64,000 nucleotides of DNA from Haloarcula pellucida. GTDB taxonomy: Archaea; Halobacteriota; Halobacteria; Halobacteriales; Haloarculaceae. The notes below the pieces were generated by a model that was not told the DNA's origin, did no database searches, and worked only from the letters and a program-made list of their open reading frames with translations. A program made the translations under genes and the position numbers. This document shows positions 48,981-57,417 of the stretch, piece by piece; position 1 is the first letter of the stretch, and every line of letters begins with the position of its first letter. The stretch covers positions 1,190,437-1,254,436 of the forward strand of contig NZ_BMOU01000001.1 in NCBI RefSeq assembly GCF_014647235.1. Reading direction: 5' to 3'.

Positions 48981-49360
48981 ACGCCGACGGCCGGAGTCGA
49001 ACCGGCCCCGAGACGGGGGCTCACCGGTCGAGCACGTCGGGGCGAGCGACGGTCGCGTCGCTCGACGGAGATGTATCTCTAGTGTGGTGCATCTCTGCCG
49101 ACGGCCGACAGCGGTCGATGGCCGACGCCACCGAATGACTGTCCCTTCGTGGGTATCAGACCCGCCGTCGTGACACTCGAACCGTTCGAGGCCACGGCCG
49201 ACGCCGTCGTCGGTGTCGGGAGTCGAAATCGAGGCCCCACCGCAGTGGGCGTCCGCGCGACCGGACGGCCGTCCCACGGTGGCGCTGTACCCCTATGCTG
49301 CGGGGCAAAGCGGACGGGCGTTCACCCGACCACTCCGACCCCCAGCAAGAGATACCGGAT

Positions 49361-49380
49361 ACGCGGCATCGATGCCGCGT
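49361..49380. repeat. 20-bp perfect palindrome
   Basis: ACGCGGCATCGATGCCGCGT is identical to its reverse complement over all 20 bases. It sits in a gene-free stretch and could form a cruciform or bind a dimeric protein. Confidence 0.85.
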
Positions 49381-49491
49381 CCGATAGCCCACCCTCCGCC
49401 GGACGACCGGCGGGGGGCGGGCAGAGACGTTGGGGTAGGAGTGGTACGGGTCATGTGAACACCACGTCGGTCTGAGTGACGTATCTACACC

Positions 49492-49531
49492 ATCACGAGG
49501 TGATATATTAAATCTATTGCACGCTCGTGAT
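49492..49531. promoter_or_regulatory. A/T-rich TATA-like core flanked by an 8-bp inverted repeat
   Basis: ATCACGAG at 49492-49499 and CTCGTGAT at 49524-49531 are perfect inverted copies around a 24-base spacer holding GATATATTAAATC. The layout looks like an operator over a TATA box. Halocyanin begins about 250 bases downstream, so a long leader or an unseen transcript would be needed. Confidence 0.45.
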
Positions 49532-49780
49532 AGAGTAGCACGGTTTCGTTCCCTCGACGGAACTGTATCGGATGGGCGTCGTGGGCGAATTTCGCTGTCA
49601 TCTAGCCGCCGAGACAGAGGGATACGATGTCATCCCGTCGTCGGCACTGTCGAACACTATCGCGTTCGTTCCTATCCGCTGAGAACAGCCCTCCGCTTTT
49701 AGGCTCGTCCGTCGCCGACTCGTCAGGTAAGGACGGTCGGTTGCTGACGGCTCGGACGCCGCTCGTCCAAAGAGACACCC

Positions 49781-50449
49781 ATGACTGGTTCGATGACGCG
49801 GCGACAGTTCGCGCAGGTGACCGCCGGGACGGTCGCACTGGGCGCTACGACGGCAGTATCGGCACAACAGGGACCCGACTACGGCGGGTGGTTCGACGGC
49901 GTCGCGAACTTCGACGGCACGGTCGACGAGACGGGACAGGACACTGTCGAGATAACCGTCGGCGCCCAGGGCAACGGCGGTGCGTTCGCGTTCAGCCCGG
50001 CGGCGGTCCGCGTCTCGCCCGGTACCGAAGTCGTCTGGACGTGGACGGGCGAGGGCGGCGGCCACAACGTCGTCTCCGACGGCGACGGCCCCCTCGACTC
50101 CGGTGGTCTGGTCTCCGAACAGGGCACGACGTACTCACATACGTTCGAGAGCGAGGGCATCTACAAGTACGTCTGCGAGCCGCACAAGGGCCTCGGCATG
50201 AAAGGTGCCGTCGTCGTCGGGGCGGCCTCGGGCGGCAGTAGCGGGGGCGGCAGCACCGCGACGGCGACCGCGAGCGGCGACAGCGAGAGCAGCGGCGGGA
50301 ACGCGACGAGCGGTGACGGCGGTCGCACGGGGTCCGCCAGCGGCCCCGTCACTGCACTCGCGGCCGTCATCGCCATGGCGTTCTTCTCGCCGCTGGCTTT
50401 CGCTGCGCTCATGCGGCGCAAGGCGAAACAGACAGACCGTCGGCGGTGA
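49781..50449 (+). CDS. halocyanin domain copper protein with C-terminal anchor
   Basis: A 222-residue exported blue copper protein. The Tat signal is MTRRQFAQVTAGTVALGAT, and an in-frame ATG four codons upstream is also possible. The cupredoxin domain (about 50-145) includes VWTWTGEGGGHNVVSDGDGP and the copper segment YKYVCEPHKGLGMKGAVVV with Cys, His and Met ligands. A Ser/Gly-rich linker is followed by a membrane segment, TALAAVIAMAFFSPLAFAAL, and a basic tail. It should carry electrons at the outer membrane face. Confidence 0.93.
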   Translation: MTGSMTRRQFAQVTAGTVALGATTAVSAQQGPDYGGWFDGVANFDGTVDETGQDTVEITVGAQGNGGAFAFSPAAVRVSPGTEVVWTWTGEGGGHNVVSDGDGPLDSGGLVSEQGTTYSHTFESEGIYKYVCEPHKGLGMKGAVVVGAASGGSSGGGSTATATASGDSESSGGNATSGDGGRTGSASGPVTALAAVIAMAFFSPLAFAALMRRKAKQTDRRR

Positions 50450-50502
50450 CCTGTCGGGCCGAACCCGTACCGCTTTCTCCCCGGCGGTCCGACGTTCGGG
50501 TG

Positions 50503-50913
50503 ATGCCGTTCGACCTCCGAGAACACACGGCGGACGTCGCCGTCGAAGCCACCGGCGAGACGATAGACGAGACGTTCGCCGCCGTCGCCGACGGCCTCGC
50601 CGCCGCGATGTGTGAGTCCGTCCCCGAGGAGGGGAGTCGGTTCGACCTGACCGTCACCGCCGAGTCGCGGGAGGCACTGCTGTTTGACTACCTCGATCAG
50701 TTGATCTACGAACGGGACGTACGGAACGTCCTCCCCGTCGACAACGAGGCGACCGTCAGCGGCGGCGGCGAAGAGTGGCACGTCGATGCGAGCGCCCGCG
50801 GCGTCCCGCTCTCGGCCGTCACTGCTCGCGAGGTCAAGGCGGTCACGTACTCCGAGATGGCGCTGGAAGCGACCGACGACGGCTGGCGGGCGTACGTCGT
50901 CTTCGACGTCTAG
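50503..50913 (+). CDS. archease
   Basis: A 136-residue archease. MPFDLREHTADVAVEATGET, ADGLAAAMCESVP and SAVTAREVKAVTYSEMALEA are family segments. Archease accelerates the RtcB RNA ligase during tRNA splicing and repair. It starts 53 bases after halocyanin and its 3' end overlaps the convergent membrane gene by four bases. Confidence 0.94.
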   Translation: MPFDLREHTADVAVEATGETIDETFAAVADGLAAAMCESVPEEGSRFDLTVTAESREALLFDYLDQLIYERDVRNVLPVDNEATVSGGGEEWHVDASARGVPLSAVTAREVKAVTYSEMALEATDDGWRAYVVFDV

Positions 50914-52106
50914 TCCAGTCGCTCGCCGCAGTTCGGACAGAACGACACCTCGGCGTCCGCGGCTATCGTTTCCCCACAGCCCTCACAGACGTCCGGCGAC
51001 GAGTCCTCGCGGTCGAACGAGAACACCGCCGTATCGTCCTCCCACCCGTCGTCCGTGTCGTCCTCGTCGTGTCCCATCCCGTCGACGGTGGCCACCTCCG
51101 TCGGCGTGCCACTGTTCTCGGGAACGGGGTCGTCGGGCGTGAAGACTCGGGTGTGCGAGCGGTCGTCGGCGGACGCGTCGTCGGTCGTGTCGGGTTCGTC
51201 CTCCGCGGACACCTCGTCGACTGTATCTGCCTCGCCGTCGTCCGATCCCGAGCCGACGGCCACAGCACCGTTCTCGCCGGCGTCGCCGCGACTCACCGGC
51301 GGCATTATCGGGAACCGCTGTCCCGGGCGTCGGGTCGGGTTCGAAAGCGGTGCCTGTATCCGGACGACGGTTCCAGCGACGAGTTGGACCGCGAGATAGG
51401 CCGTCGCGAGGAGTGCCGGTACCGACACGAGGACCGCCAGCGCATCGGCCGGCCCGACGCCGGCGAGCGTGAGGCCGGTCTCGACCACCGAGGACAGTCC
51501 CGACCGGGCCACAAGCCCACCCGCTGTCTCGCTCCGTTCGGCGAGGACCGTCGCCGCGACGAGCCATCCCCCGGCGAGCGCAGCCCCACCCACGGCGAGA
51601 GACGCCGTGAACAGTCGCGGAACCGACAGCGTGTAGACGCGATAGCCGTAGGCGACGGTGCGGACCAGCAGGTGGACGCTCGCGACGAGGGCTATCGCCG
51701 TCACCGCCGGTGACCGTCCGGCCGTGACGGTGGCCACCAGACACCCGCCCATGACCAGTCCCGGCAGCGCGAGCAGGAGGGCCGGGTGGTCCAGTCGATA
51801 TCGCTTTTCGAGGTTCCCGTGTTCGTTGCGGAACCGTCGACCCGCGAGTACCGACACGGCGATGGCGGGCACGACCACCCACAGCACCAGTGCCAGCACC
51901 GACAGCCCAGTCACGGTGACGTCGCCGACAGTCGTCACTACGCTGCTCGCCAGCCCCGGTGTGGCGCTCCCGACCGCGATACCGGTCGCGAGAACCCACG
52001 CGCCGTAACACAGGGCACCCAGCAGCGCGCCGGTGAGCACCCACACCTCACTCCGTAGCAACGAGATCGACCGTCGAAACTCCGCGACGAGAACGCGGTC
52101 AGCCAT
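50910..52106 (-). CDS. membrane zinc-ribbon protein of the VWA/kinase/PP2C cluster
   Basis: A 398-residue protein. The first 250 residues hold about seven to eight hydrophobic segments, beginning SEVWVLTGALLGALCYGAWV. The acidic, low-complexity linker that follows ends in a C-terminal zinc ribbon, CEGCGETIAADAEVSFCPNC. It is the last of five co-directional genes with the VWA, kinase, PP2C and FHA genes and could be the membrane partner that reads or sends the phosphorylation signal. That role is inferred from position and domain style only. Confidence 0.82.
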   Translation of the reverse strand: MADRVLVAEFRRSISLLRSEVWVLTGALLGALCYGAWVLATGIAVGSATPGLASSVVTTVGDVTVTGLSVLALVLWVVVPAIAVSVLAGRRFRNEHGNLEKRYRLDHPALLLALPGLVMGGCLVATVTAGRSPAVTAIALVASVHLLVRTVAYGYRVYTLSVPRLFTASLAVGGAALAGGWLVAATVLAERSETAGGLVARSGLSSVVETGLTLAGVGPADALAVLVSVPALLATAYLAVQLVAGTVVRIQAPLSNPTRRPGQRFPIMPPVSRGDAGENGAVAVGSGSDDGEADTVDEVSAEDEPDTTDDASADDRSHTRVFTPDDPVPENSGTPTEVATVDGMGHDEDDTDDGWEDDTAVFSFDREDSSPDVCEGCGETIAADAEVSFCPNCGERLD

Positions 52107-52149
52107 TACTGGGGTATCTCCGAGGGGCGGCTTAGTTCGTGTGGTCCGG

Positions 52150-53247
52150 TCAGGGCGCGCGAATCGTGAGCGTGGCGACGCCCGACAGTTCGAGTTCGTC
52201 ACCGGGCGCGACCGACTCGCGGTCGCCCTTCTGCAGGGCGTGGCCGTTCAGGCTGGTCGGGTTGTCGCCGAGGTCGACGAGATAGAAGGCATCGGACTCA
52301 CGGACGAACCGGACGTGTTCGCGGTGGACGCGAACCGCCTCGTCCTCGGGTCGGCCGGCGTCGGTCAGTGCCGCGCGGACCTCACGACCGACCGTGTCGC
52401 CGTCTTCGACGGGGATCTCCCGACCGCGAACCGCGAGGACGAGCGAGTCGGGCACCGGGTCCGACCCGCTCTCCTCGTCGGACTGCGCTTCGAGCGCTTC
52501 CACGGCGTCCTCGGCTTCCGTGTCGGTCTCGGCCGGAGCGGCAGTCTCGGCGTCGTCGCCGTGGGAGTCCGTCTCAGTCTCGTCGTCCTCGCCCGCGTCG
52601 CCCTCCCCGCGGTGGGCGTCGAGGTTCTCGCCGCACTCGACACAGAAACTGTCCGTCTCGCCGACGTCGGTGCCGCAACTGGGGCACTCGGTGAGCGGGG
52701 CGGCCGGTTCGACCTCTCGAACGTCGGCCCCGCACTCGACACAGAAGTTCGCGTCGGCGTCGAGTTCGGCCCCACAGTCCGGACAGTCGATGGCCGACAG
52801 ACCGTCGTCCGCCGCCTCGGTGGCGTCGGTATCGCCCTCGTCGTCGGTCGCCGTATCCGCCGTCCCGGCCGGGGCTTCCGACTCGGTGTCGGCCCCAGTC
52901 GGCAGGTCGTCTGTCTCGCTCGCACCGGCGTCCGTCGCGTTCGCGCCGCCGTCCGCGCCTGCCGCCGGTTCGGCGTCGCTCGCTGCTTCGGTCTGTTCGG
53001 CGGTCGAGGCTTCGGCGTCGGTCGGCCCTGTCTCCTGTGCCGGTTCGTCGTCCGTCGGCGACGCCTCGGCGGCCTGCGAGAGGAGGTCGCCGCCGTCGGC
53101 AGACGACGCTTCGGTCTCGCTCTCGTCGTCGGTGTGTTGCCACTCGCCACACTCCGTGTTCGTACACCACCCGCCCGCGACTGTCGGGTCGAACTCCTCC
53201 CCACAGATCGGGCACTCCACTGTCTGTCCGGTGCTCGCGTCTGACAT
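52150..53247 (-). CDS. zinc-ribbon FHA domain protein
   Basis: A 365-residue protein. It starts with a zinc knuckle (CPICGEEFDPTVAGGWCTNT), has a long acidic disordered region, then CPDCGAELDADANFCVECGA and CPSCGTDVGETDSFCVECGE. The C-terminal 120 residues form an FHA fold (EIPVEDGDTVGREVRAALTD, then DNPTSLNGHALQKGDRESVA) that binds phosphothreonine. It probably docks a substrate phosphorylated by the neighbouring kinase. Confidence 0.86.
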   Translation of the reverse strand: MSDASTGQTVECPICGEEFDPTVAGGWCTNTECGEWQHTDDESETEASSADGGDLLSQAAEASPTDDEPAQETGPTDAEASTAEQTEAASDAEPAAGADGGANATDAGASETDDLPTGADTESEAPAGTADTATDDEGDTDATEAADDGLSAIDCPDCGAELDADANFCVECGADVREVEPAAPLTECPSCGTDVGETDSFCVECGENLDAHRGEGDAGEDDETETDSHGDDAETAAPAETDTEAEDAVEALEAQSDEESGSDPVPDSLVLAVRGREIPVEDGDTVGREVRAALTDAGRPEDEAVRVHREHVRFVRESDAFYLVDLGDNPTSLNGHALQKGDRESVAPGDELELSGVATLTIRAP

Positions 53248-53295
53248 ACTCGTTCGTGAGCGGTTTTTACGGGGAGAAAGAAAACAGTTGCCCCC

Positions 53296-54393
53296 TCACT
53301 CTTCCGATATGATGACCGTCTCACGGTCCGAGACGTCCACGTCGGGGTCGACCGCTCGTATCGGTAAGCCGCCGCTACTGGGCGTCTCGGGGAGTGCGTC
53401 GTCCTCGAACAGCAGTACCGAGACGTTGTCCTTCCCGCCGCGGTCGTTGGCCAGCGAGACGTACTCGGCGGCGGCGGCGTCGAGCGACTCGGCGTCGAGC
53501 AACACGTCCCGGATCTCGTCGTCGGTGACGACGGCCTCGCGGACTCGCTCTGCGGCGTCCTCGGACTTGTCGGCGTCGACGTACTGTTCGTAGAGGTCCG
53601 GGGCGTCGGTCTGGGCGTCGATGAGGCCGTCGCTGGTCGCCAGTACCGTGTCCTCGGCGAACAGACGAACGGTCCGGGTGTCCACGTCGACCGTGGCTCG
53701 GTCGGGGTCCTCGTGGCCCGACCCGCCGAGCGCCCGGGTTATCTCGTTGCCGTTGGGGTGGACGTGGGCTTCTACCGAGTCAATCTCGCCGGCGTCTTCC
53801 CACTCCTGTACGACGGCGTGGTCCTTCGTGAGACGGGCTATCTCCTCGCGAGCGTGGTTGACGAGGTAGGCGCGACTGTCGCCGACCCACCCGAGGTGGA
53901 GTTTCCCGTCGGCGTAGACGCCGGCGACGACGGTGGTGTACGACTGGGTGCCGGATTCGCTGGCATAGCGGAGTATCTCTCGGTGCGCCTCGACGATGGC
54001 GTCCGCTATCGCCGCCTGAACGTCTTCCGGCCCGAGCGCGTCCGGCAGGACCGCGGGGGCTACGTCCACGTCGAAGGCGTCGGGATGACTCCGCGCCGTA
54101 CGGATTGCGATGGGGGCGAGACGCTCGGCGACGACTGTCGTCGCGATGTACGAGGCCGCGTCCCCCGCGTCGTGGCCGCCCGCGCCGTCCGCGAGGACGA
54201 ACACGCCCGCAGAACGGTTCGCAGGGCGGTCGACCTGCTCGGCGTCCGTGTCGCTGCTATCGACTGGTGGCCGGGTCTGTCCCCGGTAGCCGTCCCGATG
54301 GCCCTCCTCGAAGACGGTCATCGAGATGCTGTCCTCGTTGATTCCCTGTCCGCGCTTCCGGTCGCCGATGTCGTAGTTGGTTGCGTATCGCAT
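53296..54393 (-). CDS. PP2C family serine/threonine phosphatase
   Basis: A 365-residue metal-dependent protein phosphatase. PP2C motifs in order are RGQGINEDS, FVLADGAGGHDAGDAAS (usually DGMGGH), GDSRAYLV, ATSDGLI and the terminal NDRGGKDNVSVLLFE. It should reverse phosphorylation by the kinase whose gene ends two bases upstream of it. An insert of about 45 residues with Asp and Arg separates the first two motifs. Confidence 0.92.
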   Translation of the reverse strand: MRYATNYDIGDRKRGQGINEDSISMTVFEEGHRDGYRGQTRPPVDSSDTDAEQVDRPANRSAGVFVLADGAGGHDAGDAASYIATTVVAERLAPIAIRTARSHPDAFDVDVAPAVLPDALGPEDVQAAIADAIVEAHREILRYASESGTQSYTTVVAGVYADGKLHLGWVGDSRAYLVNHAREEIARLTKDHAVVQEWEDAGEIDSVEAHVHPNGNEITRALGGSGHEDPDRATVDVDTRTVRLFAEDTVLATSDGLIDAQTDAPDLYEQYVDADKSEDAAERVREAVVTDDEIRDVLLDAESLDAAAAEYVSLANDRGGKDNVSVLLFEDDALPETPSSGGLPIRAVDPDVDVSDRETVIISEE

Positions 54394-54395
54394 GG

Positions 54396-55625
54396 TTACT
54401 CCGAGTTGAACTCGAACGTGACGCCGTAGGTCGGGTGGACGAGCGAGACGAGGTCGCCGTCCCGGAGCCGAATCGACTCCGGCGGCACGTCGCCGTGGCG
54501 GTCGGTCGGGTCCTCACCCTCGCTGCGGAGGCGTTCGCGACCCGCCTCACACAGGACGCGTTGCCAGCCGGCACCCTTCTGGACGAACGTGCCGTTGAGG
54601 CTTCGGTCGACGAGGTACCAGTCGTCGCCTTCCGTGTCGAACTGGACTTGCACAGAGGAGATGTACTCTCCCTGCGGGTCGTCGATGGTGATAGAGGCCG
54701 GCGGGCCGCTTGCGCCGGCGCGGCCGATAGTGTCGCCGGGTTCGACGGTGAACCGCTGGTCGGCCTGGATGTACCGCACCGAGGCCGTCGCCGGCGGGGT
54801 CGGGTCCCTCGCTTCCAGTACGTCGCGCAGGACTGTGGCGTTCCGATAGCGCTGGCGGTAGTCCGACTGGGTGGCCCGTTCGACGATTGCCGCGAGGGCG
54901 TCCTCGCAATCGGCGCCGAAGTCCTGCGGGTTGACGCCGTCTTTCTTCGGTACACTGCCTTTCAGCAGGAAGAGCAGAATCTTCCCGATGGAGTAGACGT
55001 CGGACCACGGTCCTTGACGGACGTCGGTCCGACTGGCCTCGGCGACCTCTCTGGGTTTGAACGGCCCGAGAATCGTCGTCCCGGTGTTGCCCGTCGACGG
55101 GTCGCCCGTCGCGTCGAACCCCGTCGCCGTGTTGAAGTCGATGAGCGTCGGCGTGATGTCGGGCGTGAGCATCACGTTCTCCGGTTTCAGGTCCCGGTAG
55201 ACGATTTCGTTCTCGTGGATGAACCCCATCGCGTCCGCGAGGTCGATGCCGATCTGTCGCACCTGTTCGGCGTCGATAGGGCCGTGTTGCTCGATGACCT
55301 CGTCGAGTTCGATACCGCCCTCGACGAGTTCGACGACGAGGAACGGCGTCCCGCGGTCCTCGACCGCCTCGTACAGCGCCATCACGTTCTCGTGGCCGCC
55401 CGCGGCGGTGATGCGTTCGAGCGTCTCGGCCTCCTTCTGGAAGTACTCCTCGATGACGCCCCGGTCGTTCTGTGACTCGCTGTAGTTGGGGTGTTTCAGG
55501 ACGACGCTGTCCCCGGTCTGGGTGTCGAGTGCCCGGTAGGCCTTTGCAAACCCGCCCTTGCCGAGGAACTCCGCGAGTTCGTAGCGGCCAGCGATGACGT
55601 CGCCGGGTTCGGGTTCCCACGCCAT
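54396..55625 (-). CDS. serine/threonine protein kinase with C-terminal FHA domain
   Basis: A 409-residue Hanks-type kinase. The glycine loop LGKGGFAKAY is at 21-30, the ATP lysine K44 (VVLKHP) and Glu near 65. The catalytic loop is VYRDLKPENV, with D145 and N150, and the metal Asp is in LIDFNTA (D163), where the usual DFG glycine is N165. The C-terminal FHA domain (about 285-409) contains TIGRAGASGPPASITIDD and DWYLVDRSLNGTFVQ. It starts 52 bases from the VWA gene. Confidence 0.92.
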   Translation of the reverse strand: MAWEPEPGDVIAGRYELAEFLGKGGFAKAYRALDTQTGDSVVLKHPNYSESQNDRGVIEEYFQKEAETLERITAAGGHENVMALYEAVEDRGTPFLVVELVEGGIELDEVIEQHGPIDAEQVRQIGIDLADAMGFIHENEIVYRDLKPENVMLTPDITPTLIDFNTATGFDATGDPSTGNTGTTILGPFKPREVAEASRTDVRQGPWSDVYSIGKILLFLLKGSVPKKDGVNPQDFGADCEDALAAIVERATQSDYRQRYRNATVLRDVLEARDPTPPATASVRYIQADQRFTVEPGDTIGRAGASGPPASITIDDPQGEYISSVQVQFDTEGDDWYLVDRSLNGTFVQKGAGWQRVLCEAGRERLRSEGEDPTDRHGDVPPESIRLRDGDLVSLVHPTYGVTFEFNSE

Positions 55626-55677
55626 GGTCACGCCTCGCCGCATCCCGCTGTATCGCCGTCAGCCGCTGGGTCCGCCG

Positions 55678-56862
55678 TCACTTCTGGAGGCCCTCGTCGG
55701 TGACGATCTTCGTCGCCTTGCTCTGTTCCTCTCGACCCCCTTCCATCACGATTTCCGTCTGGCGTTCGGCCGCCTCGACGGCCTCCGTGTCGGCGCCGTG
55801 GACCTGCGTCATCCGCTCTATCTGAGTCTGGGCCTCGGCGACGTTGCCCTTGCCGAGTTCCGTCTTGATGACCGTCTGGCGGTGGTCGACGTCGACCCCC
55901 TCGTTGTGCTCGCCGAGTTTCTCGGGGTCGTCGGTGTACTCGACGGTTATCGCGCCGGTGGCCGTCTCGCCGTCGGCGGTCAGGGTCACGTCCGCGAGCG
56001 TGACTTCCTGTCCGATGTCACGGGCGGGCGCGTGCACCTTGAGGACGACGCGCTGTGTCTCTCGGTCCAGCAGGTCCGGGAGTTTGACGACCGTCGTGTT
56101 AGCCTCCCACTCCGGCGTGACCTCCTGTGTCTGAGGGAGCGCACGGTACACCTCGCTCACCTCGACGCCGTCGGCCACGTTCAGTTCCAGTCGGGCGTCC
56201 GGCGCGACGACGGTGCCGGCCTCCTCGACGGCGTCGCCGAAGAAGTCCTCGATGTCCCCGGCCGCTTCGAGGTGGGTCCACTCGCCGCGCGCGACGCTGC
56301 CGAGCGTCCGGATGGTCTCTTCGCGGTAGTCGCTCCCGATACCCGCCGACTTGATTCGGATGCCCTCGCTGTCTATCTCCCGGGCGAGCGTCTCGAACTC
56401 CGGCGTGTCGTGGGTGTTGTCCTTCCCGTCCGAGAGCAGGAGGACGCGCCGGGCGGTGTTGCCGTCGTCGGGGAGTTGCCGCAAGGAATCAGCCGCGGCG
56501 GCGAGACCCCGGTACATATCTGTCCCGCCGCCCGCGGCGATGTCTGCCACCGTCTCCATCGCTTCCTCGCGGGCGATGTCTCCCCACCGCGTCGCGTCAA
56601 GGACGACGTGGACGTCGCTGTCGAACGCGACTATCGAGACGTAGTCGTCGTCTTCGAGCAGCCCGAACACCCACTCGGCACCCGAGCGGGCCCGTGCTAT
56701 CTCGTCGCCGGCCATCGACCCGCTGGCGTCGATACACAGCGCGATCTGTCGCGTCGGCCGCTCGTCCTGCTGTCCCGGCTCGACCTCGATCTCGGCGGTG
56801 AGTTTCGCCCCGGACCCCGGGACGTACGGCCGGTTAACGTCGGTCACGACGTTCGCAGTCAT
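55678..56862 (-). CDS. VWA domain protein (TerY-like)
   Basis: A 394-residue protein. A complete MIDAS metal site is seen: DASGSM at 45-50 (D45, S47, S49), T114 in GGGTDMYRG and D145 in LLLSDGKDN. A beta-rich domain follows, and the C-terminal 90 residues (GEHNEGVDVDHRQTVIKTEL) are helical. VWA proteins bind partners in a metal-dependent way. Here it is the first gene of the kinase and phosphatase cluster, as TerY is in the bacterial TerY-P triad. Confidence 0.9.
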   Translation of the reverse strand: MTANVVTDVNRPYVPGSGAKLTAEIEVEPGQQDERPTRQIALCIDASGSMAGDEIARARSGAEWVFGLLEDDDYVSIVAFDSDVHVVLDATRWGDIAREEAMETVADIAAGGGTDMYRGLAAAADSLRQLPDDGNTARRVLLLSDGKDNTHDTPEFETLAREIDSEGIRIKSAGIGSDYREETIRTLGSVARGEWTHLEAAGDIEDFFGDAVEEAGTVVAPDARLELNVADGVEVSEVYRALPQTQEVTPEWEANTTVVKLPDLLDRETQRVVLKVHAPARDIGQEVTLADVTLTADGETATGAITVEYTDDPEKLGEHNEGVDVDHRQTVIKTELGKGNVAEAQTQIERMTQVHGADTEAVEAAERQTEIVMEGGREEQSKATKIVTDEGLQK

Positions 56863-56885
56863 ACTGTTATGAGGGACTTACGAGC

Positions 56886-56893
56886 TAATTATA
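56886..56893 (-). promoter_or_regulatory. TATA box of the VWA/kinase/phosphatase operon
   Basis: On the minus strand TTATAATTAG lies about 24 to 31 bases before the VWA ATG. This fits a leaderless promoter for the five-gene cluster. Confidence 0.6.
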
Positions 56894-56957
56894 AGTTTTC
56901 CCCACGGTGTACGCGGAGAGCGGCCACAGTCTGTCGGTTCCCGCCCGGTTCGATAAT

Positions 56958-56986
56958 CATTAATAGGAACGGGGTACTCGATTAAT
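56958..56986 (+). promoter_or_regulatory. TATA element and ATTAAT repeat before nikR
   Basis: CATTAATAG at 56958-56966 is a TATA-like element about 25 bases before the ATG. The palindromic hexamer ATTAAT occurs at 56959-56964 and again at 56981-56986, 22 bases apart or two helical turns, which could be an operator for self-regulation. Confidence 0.4.
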
Positions 56987-56988
56987 AC

Positions 56989-57417
56989 ATGACCGTCGTC
57001 AGTGTCTCCATGCCGGAGTCGCTACTGGAGCGCATCGACCAGTTCGCCGACGAACACGGCTACACGGGCCGCAGCGAGATTATCCGCGAAGCCAGTCGGA
57101 ACCTGCTGGGCGAGTTCGAAGACAAGCGACTGGAGGGCCGCGAACTGATGGGCATCGTCACCGTCCTCTTCGACTACGACACGACCACCGTCGAGGAGAA
57201 GATGATGCACCTGCGCCACGAACACGAGGGCCTCGTCGCCTCGAACTTCCACAGTCACGTCGGCGAACACCGCTGTATGGAGCTGTTCGTCCTAGAGGGC
57301 GACTTAGAGGAGATATCGACGTTCGTCGGGAAGATTCGCGCGACGAAGGACACGCTGAACATCGATTACTCCGTGGTCCCCGTCGACGAGTTCGGAGCGC
57401 TCTCGGACATCGAGTAG
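56989..57417 (+). CDS. nikR: NikR-type ribbon-helix-helix metal regulator
   Basis: A 142-residue regulator. The ribbon-helix-helix DNA-binding domain is in [20 protein letters not shown], residues 1-45, followed by an ACT-like metal domain. The four nickel ligands of E. coli NikR (H76, H87, H89, C95) have counterparts H77, H88, H90 and C96 in [20 protein letters not shown] and HRC. It may repress nickel uptake, but no nickel transporter is visible nearby. It ends next to a convergent membrane protein gene. Confidence 0.9.
   Translation: MTVVSVSMPESLLERIDQFADEHGYTGRSEIIREASRNLLGEFEDKRLEGRELMGIVTVLFDYDTTTVEEKMMHLRHEHEGLVASNFHSHVGEHRCMELFVLEGDLEEISTFVGKIRATKDTLNIDYSVVPVDEFGALSDIE

Larger units (their letters stand above)
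48981..49780. other. gene-poor, structured intergenic region
   Basis: About 800 bases without a convincing gene. It holds a 20-bp perfect palindrome (49361-49380), a strong 10-bp hairpin (about 49389-49412), an A/T-rich patch flanked by inverted repeats (49492-49531) and a T-arm-like element near 48988-49010. Short frames seen here have unusual amino-acid composition and no recognisable domain. Confidence 0.55.

Noticed and set aside
49149..49475. A 108-residue frame on the plus strand in the gene-poor region
   Set aside because: It has unusual composition and crosses both the palindrome and the hairpin; no family is recognised.
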